Shown here one piece after another: positions 15,497 to 19,640 of a stretch of DNA of 19,640 nt (within the stretch, counting starts at the first letter, position 1; each line of letters opens with the position of its first letter). The stretch comes from JAWOGN01 sp046496815 (lineage in GTDB: Bacteria; Desulfobacterota; DSM-4660; Desulfatiglandales; Desulfatiglandaceae), in the NCBI GenBank assembly GCA_046496815.1, contig JAWOGN010000399.1:1-19640 (forward strand), given 5' to 3'. The notes under the pieces are model-generated. The model saw nothing but the letters and a program-made list of their open reading frames with translations, was not told the origin of the DNA and searched no databases. The translations under genes and the position numbers were made by a program.

Positions 15497-15747
15497 CTAA
15501 TTTTCCGTTGATTGAATCTGATCAATTACGCGTAATAGGGCAGCGGCGATTTCAACAGGTACTTCTTCCTGTGATATAAAGATTTTTTTCTTAGGTATCA
15601 ATTTCTTTTTCAGCAATAGTCCAGAGCTGTTGTAGACCCCGAACCACTCGCTACCGCAGTTGTCGTCAATGCTGTCATATTACTCAGTGTCCACATGTGG
15701 CCCACATCGCGGTCGTCGTCATTACAATCCACGTTATCCAGCACCAT
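15497..15747 (-). pseudogene. Frameshifted small hypothetical gene
   Basis: The ATG at 15747 opens MVLDNVDCNDDDRDVGHMWT as far as LSN. Around 15678-15682 the protein-like signal moves back one base into DSIDDNCGSEWFGVYNSSGL, LLKKKLIPKKKIFISQEEVP and a final VEIAAALLRVIDQIQSTEN, ending in TAG at 15497-15499. Joined, this gives about 83 residues of ordinary soluble-protein composition. The span length (251) is one short of a codon multiple, as a single-base loss predicts. I do not recognise the family, and there is no good ribosome binding site. It lies 34 bases downstream of the RND permease stop. Confidence 0.4.
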
Positions 15748-15781
15748 TTTGCTGAATGCTGACTGAAAAATGACTCAACAG

Positions 15782-18700
15782 TTATGGTATAATAATATTT
15801 TTGTGTGCAGTTCTTCTTTGCGTCTCATCAGCTTTCACCGACGTAAGGCCGAGATCACCCAGAATCACGTAGAGCGACGGCACAACGATCAGTACCAGCA
15901 CCGTGGAGGCCATCAGCCCAAAGACAATGCTGACGGCCAAAGGAATTAGAACCTGGGCTTGGGGGCTCCTCTCAGACAAAAGGGGGAGCAGGCCGGCGAT
16001 GGTCGTCAATGAGGTTAAAAGTACAGCACGAAAGCGCTCCCGGCTGGCGCGGCGGGCTGCTTCGGCAACGGCCGCGTCTTTTCTAACATGGATTTTGATG
16101 AACTCTACCAGCAGAATAGAATCGTTGACCGCTATGCCGGCCAAGGAGGCAGCTCCCATCAAACCCGGCATGGAAAGGTTCAAATCCATAAACAGATGGC
16201 CCCAAATGACCCCGATAAAGGCTAAAGGGACGGCGACCATGACCACCACCGGCTCTATGTAGCTGCGGAACTGGAAACTTAGCAGAATGAAGATGCCAAC
16301 CAGTCCGACCAGAAAACCACGGACCATCGATGAACCGGTTTCGGCCGATGCTTTTGACTCGCCCTCCAAACTGATGAGGATCTGGGGAAAATTTTTTCGA
16401 AACTCCGGCATAAACGACCGATTGAGGTTTTTCATAATCTGGCTGGCGTTGGTGATACGCGGATCAACATCGCCCTGGATGGTTACGGTGCGCATCCCGT
16501 CAACGGCGGCGATGCGGGCATACCCCCGAGTTTCGGTCAACACGGCTACCGACCCCAGTGGGGCTTGTTTACCATCGGGAAGGGTAACGTGAAAATAGGC
16601 CAGATCGGCCAGGGAGTCGCGGTCTTCATCGCGCATGCGCACAACGATTTCATAGGACTCACGGCCCACCTGGATTTCGCTGGCCGTGCGGCCGTAAAAA
16701 GCGCTGCGCAACTGTGAAGCCACGCCTTCCGCATCCAGGCCCAGCCCCTTGGCACCTTCGCGCATGCGGATGCTGATCTCCGGTTTGCCGGGCCGCAGAT
16801 CGTCCGACAGGTCGAACACCCCTTCGAACTGACCCAACCATGCCTGCAGGTCCAGGGAGGCCGCTTTCAACTGCTCCAGGTCCTGGCCTCTCAGACGGAT
16901 ATCGATGGGCCGCCCGGCAGGTCCTAGACTGAACTCACCGAATTTCAGGGAGATGACGTCGGGTATTTCGCCCACCAACTCACGCCAGCGGTTGATCACA
17001 TCGTCAATCCGAGCGTTGCGGATTTCGGCGGAGAGCAGGTCAGCGGAAACCGTGGCCACATGGGCACCCGACTCCGATGCCTCCGTGTTGACGTTGAACT
17101 GGATGGATATGTTTTCGACCAGGTGCCTGCCGCCGGGTTGCCTGGGCGCGAACTCCGTATCCACCTCATCGATGGCATCGGTGAGGCGGGTCACCAGTTC
17201 TTCGGTTCGTTCCAAAGGCGTACCCTGGGGCAACAGGATGTGGGCCATGATCACATTTCCATCGATGTCGGGAAAGGCTTTGTATTTCAGAAAGCCGGCG
17301 GCCAACATGCCCGCCGAAATGATAAAAACAGCAATGGCGATGCCGACCGTCAGATAGCGCCAGCGGATGGCCTCATCCACCACACGGCCTAGCACATTCT
17401 CTCGCAGCCCCTCGATGACGCCGTCGAAACGTTGACGGAACCGCGTCTTTTTATTGGGATTGTGGTGGGCAAGGGAATGGGCCAGATGGTTGGGAAGGAT
17501 CCAGAAGGCTTCGATCAGGCTTACCGCCAGAACCATGATCAACACGACCGGCATCACCTTGAGTACCTTGCCGATGTTGCCTTCCAAAAAGGCCAGAGGG
17601 CCGAATACACAAATGGTGGTGGTAAAGGAGGCGATGACCCCGTTCTTGACCTCGCCCACTCCTTCGATGACTGCATCCAGGGCGGATTTTCCCCGGGCCA
17701 GGTGGCTGGCCACGTTTTCGGCCAAAACGATGGCATCGTCCATCAACAACCCCAGCGCGATTATCAGTCCCACCATAGTGAGCATGTTCAGGGAGAAATC
17801 GATCTGGGGCATGAGGAAAAAGGCACCGAAAAAGGAAACCGGCAGTCCCATGGTCACCCAGAATGAAAGCCGCAGGTTGAAAAAAAGCCACAAGGTCAGA
17901 AATACCAGCAACAGTCCCTGCAACCCGTTTTTCACCAGCAGCTGCAGGCGGTCCCGAACGATGGAGGAAATGTCTTTGGTCAGGGTCAGTTTCACACCCA
18001 CAGGGGCGATCTCCTGCTCGTGATTCACAAAGGCCTCCACCGCATCGTACACCGTGAGGGCATCTTCAACCTTGGTCTTGCTGATTGCCAGCAGTCCGGC
18101 CCGCCGGCCGTTGAACATGAACTTGTCCTCGGCCAGTTCGAATTGGTCCCTGATGCGGGCGATCTCACCAAGGTGAATTTCCGCTCCGCTGTCACTGGCG
18201 TAGACCACCAAATCTTCAAAGGCCATGGCGGTTTTGCGTTCGTCGGTGAAGCGGATCAGTATGTCCTGGTCCCGGGTTTCGATTGAACCGGCGGGCAGAT
18301 CCAAACTCTGTCGGGCGATCACGCCGGCAATGTCGTCCAGTGATATCCCGTATTGAACCAGAATGGCAGCCGGGATCTGGATGCGAATCTGGCGCTCGGA
18401 GAAGCCGCTGACCGTTACAAGGGATACGCCGGCAGTCTGCTTGAGGCGGTCCTTGAGGTCTTCGCAGTAGTTTTTCAGATCGGTCTCGGCCATGATGCCC
18501 GAGACGGCGATGGAGACCACGGCATCGGTCCGATTAAGTTCCTTGACCACCGGGTCCTCGGCTGGATCCGGAAAATCGTCGATGGCGTCAACCTCGGTCT
18601 TGATGTCCATCAGAAAGGTAGCCATGTCGCCTCCGGACTGCATCTCGACGGTCACGGATCCCGATCCCTCCTTGGATTCTGAAGTAACTTCCTTAACATA

Positions 18701-18919
18701 GCTGATCCCGTCCACGGCATCCGCGATGCGCCGGCAGATGGCGTCCTCCACATCTTTGGCTGTGGCGCCGGGATAGACGACAGTAATCTGAACCTTGTCC
18801 TCGGAAAAGTCGGGAAAGGTCTCTCTCCGCAGGGTCGGCAGGCTGACGGCACCGATTACCAGGAAAAAGATCATCAAAAGATTAGCGGCAGTGGGGTGTT
18901 CGGCAAAAAAGCGAATCAT
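15782..18919 (-). CDS. RND efflux transporter permease
   Basis: A full-length (1045 residues) inner-membrane proton/drug antiporter of the RND superfamily, AcrB-like. It would take substrates from periplasm or membrane and pass them to an outer-membrane channel. The N-terminus (MIRFFAEHPTAANLLMIFFL) is the usual first span. Two large periplasmic loops follow TM1 and TM7. The proton-relay pair D394-D395 lies in TM4 (LGLLMDDAIVLAENV). C-terminal landmarks are FQFRSYIEPVVVMVAVPLAFIG and GIAVNDSILLVEFIKI. The adaptor gene ends 12 bases upstream, so the two form an operon; GAGG precedes the ATG. No outer-membrane factor gene is seen, so it is either beyond the right edge or supplied in trans. The substrate cannot be read from the sequence. 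It belongs to a different RND branch than the fragment at 5990-6790. Confidence 0.95.
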   Translation of the reverse strand: MIRFFAEHPTAANLLMIFFLVIGAVSLPTLRRETFPDFSEDKVQITVVYPGATAKDVEDAICRRIADAVDGISYVKEVTSESKEGSGSVTVEMQSGGDMATFLMDIKTEVDAIDDFPDPAEDPVVKELNRTDAVVSIAVSGIMAETDLKNYCEDLKDRLKQTAGVSLVTVSGFSERQIRIQIPAAILVQYGISLDDIAGVIARQSLDLPAGSIETRDQDILIRFTDERKTAMAFEDLVVYASDSGAEIHLGEIARIRDQFELAEDKFMFNGRRAGLLAISKTKVEDALTVYDAVEAFVNHEQEIAPVGVKLTLTKDISSIVRDRLQLLVKNGLQGLLLVFLTLWLFFNLRLSFWVTMGLPVSFFGAFFLMPQIDFSLNMLTMVGLIIALGLLMDDAIVLAENVASHLARGKSALDAVIEGVGEVKNGVIASFTTTICVFGPLAFLEGNIGKVLKVMPVVLIMVLAVSLIEAFWILPNHLAHSLAHHNPNKKTRFRQRFDGVIEGLRENVLGRVVDEAIRWRYLTVGIAIAVFIISAGMLAAGFLKYKAFPDIDGNVIMAHILLPQGTPLERTEELVTRLTDAIDEVDTEFAPRQPGGRHLVENISIQFNVNTEASESGAHVATVSADLLSAEIRNARIDDVINRWRELVGEIPDVISLKFGEFSLGPAGRPIDIRLRGQDLEQLKAASLDLQAWLGQFEGVFDLSDDLRPGKPEISIRMREGAKGLGLDAEGVASQLRSAFYGRTASEIQVGRESYEIVVRMRDEDRDSLADLAYFHVTLPDGKQAPLGSVAVLTETRGYARIAAVDGMRTVTIQGDVDPRITNASQIMKNLNRSFMPEFRKNFPQILISLEGESKASAETGSSMVRGFLVGLVGIFILLSFQFRSYIEPVVVMVAVPLAFIGVIWGHLFMDLNLSMPGLMGAASLAGIAVNDSILLVEFIKIHVRKDAAVAEAARRASRERFRAVLLTSLTTIAGLLPLLSERSPQAQVLIPLAVSIVFGLMASTVLVLIVVPSLYVILGDLGLTSVKADETQRRTAHKNIIIP

Positions 18920-18931
18920 AACTGGTTTTCC

Positions 18932-19640
18932 TCAGCGCACATCTGTCAAGCCGGCGGCCTGAACTATAAGTCGCTCTCTAATCGCTACGTCTTCCTGTGG
19001 AGCCAACAGCATGCCTTCCACCGCCGGCATCACATCGGATACCACTACCTGTTCACCGGCTGCCAGACCTTTGCGGATGACGGCGAAGTCGGATTGGGTG
19101 AAAGCCACGTCTACCGGTCGCCGCCTCAGCCGGTTTTCCCCATCCACCACATAGACCCGGCCGTCGTGAAGGGCTGAGCGGGGTATGATGATCTGCTCGG
19201 TAATGGGACGGCCGCTGACCTCGACCTCGCAGAACATGTTGCGCACCAATGGGGGACGTTGGCCGATAATGATGAGGCCATAGGGTTTATCAACGGCAAT
19301 AATGACACCTAACGTCCGGGTTTGGGCGTCCAGGGTTGCGTCCGTGCGTGTGAAGTCTGCATCCCAGACCGCCCTGTCTTGAGCATTGACCAGACGCACT
19401 TTGACCTTGAGGCCGAATCGGTCCCGGATCTTATCCATCCGGATGCGATCCATGGTTTCAGCGGTAGCGGTGATGGGCTCGTTGTCAACTCCCGCCAGAA
19501 GTTTCACGAACGATTCCAGGGGCAGCTGAGCGGTGATTTCAGCACGGTTTGTGCCATCCGCACCGGCAATGGTCGATCCTTGCTGGACGTATTGCCCGAT
19601 CTCAGCGCTGGTTTCGGTGATGCGACAGTTGAACGGGGCT
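18932..19640 (-). CDS. RND periplasmic adaptor (HlyD/MFP family), 5' end outside window
   Basis: About 236 C-terminal residues of a membrane fusion protein; the frame is open through the right edge, so the start is missing. The visible part begins in the lipoyl half-motif (APFNCRITETSAEIGQYVQQ, 19639 downward; most relatives read APFDGR). It continues into the beta-barrel domain (ITAQLPLESFVKLLAG; VRLVNAQDRAVWDADF; TLDAQTRTLGVIIAV; VRNMFCEVEVSG) and ends with the membrane-proximal domain (IIIPRSALHDGRVYVVDG; GLAAGEQVVVSD). It would bridge the adjacent permease to an outer-membrane channel. Its stop is 12 bases before the permease ATG, which indicates co-transcription. The GTG at 19507 is internal and not the real start. 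Confidence 0.92.
   Translation of the reverse strand, partial: APFNCRITETSAEIGQYVQQGSTIAGADGTNRAEITAQLPLESFVKLLAGVDNEPITATAETMDRIRMDKIRDRFGLKVKVRLVNAQDRAVWDADFTRTDATLDAQTRTLGVIIAVDKPYGLIIIGQRPPLVRNMFCEVEVSGRPITEQIIIPRSALHDGRVYVVDGENRLRRRPVDVAFTQSDFAVIRKGLAAGEQVVVSDVMPAVEGMLLAPQEDVAIRERLIVQAAGLTDVR

Noticed and set aside
16905..18023. Long plus-strand open frames opposite the RND permease
   Set aside because: They follow from the codon bias of the GC-rich permease gene on the minus strand and have no family features.

Overview
The window looks like chromosomal (or metagenomic) DNA from a Gram-negative bacterium. It carries an RND efflux pump with its periplasmic adaptor, a putative exported lipoprotein, and palindromic repeats of the type common in proteobacterial intergenic DNA. 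The mix of a class III cyclase/TolB-like protein, a DUF5132-type protein and many decayed genes suits a Desulfobacterota/deltaproteobacterial genome, but this placement is inference and no marker gene confirms it.

Left part (1-8.4 kb): a gene-poor, repeat-rich and partly decayed stretch. An orphan allantoinase/dihydroorotase-like amidohydrolase (523-1878) lies between copies of a short repeat (core aaatcgctcaatttagg). The same repeat forms the ends of two REP-bearing, MITE-like elements (1904-2072 and 6799-7057). Next come a small hypothetical gene (2282-2566) and a convergent DUF5132-like membrane protein (2650-2901). A pair of ~319-bp inverted repeats (3374-3692 and 7528-7845), each with a ~55-residue Lys/Glu/Arg-rich ORF, brackets 3.8 kb. 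That interval holds a ParA-type ATPase translationally coupled to a tiny membrane-anchored protein (4628-5439), a C-terminal transposase remnant (to 5845), the last quarter of an RND transporter (6005-6790) and a truncated signal-peptide ORF (7113-7253). A second small single-span protein with a long charged tail follows at 8040-8408.

Middle part (8.4-13 kb, minus strand): about 1 kb without a convincing gene, then a large exported, probably lipid-anchored HEAT-repeat protein (9404-11434), a metallo-beta-lactamase-fold hydrolase (11559-12314), and a small multi-span membrane protein whose reading frame is broken near its start (12369-12793).

Right part (13-19.6 kb, minus strand): a striking multidomain protein (13022-15058) joins a class III nucleotide cyclase, one membrane span, a TolB-like domain, a bactofilin-like solenoid with an exact 17-residue period, and a C-terminal membrane domain. 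A frameshifted small gene (15497-15747) follows. The last unit is an efflux operon: an adaptor (running off the right edge) 12 bp upstream of a full-length 1045-residue RND permease.

The strongest candidates for something new are the cyclase-TolB-bactofilin-like fusion, the ParA/small-membrane-partner pair, and the inverted-repeat element around that pair. No CRISPR, tRNA or rRNA was seen.
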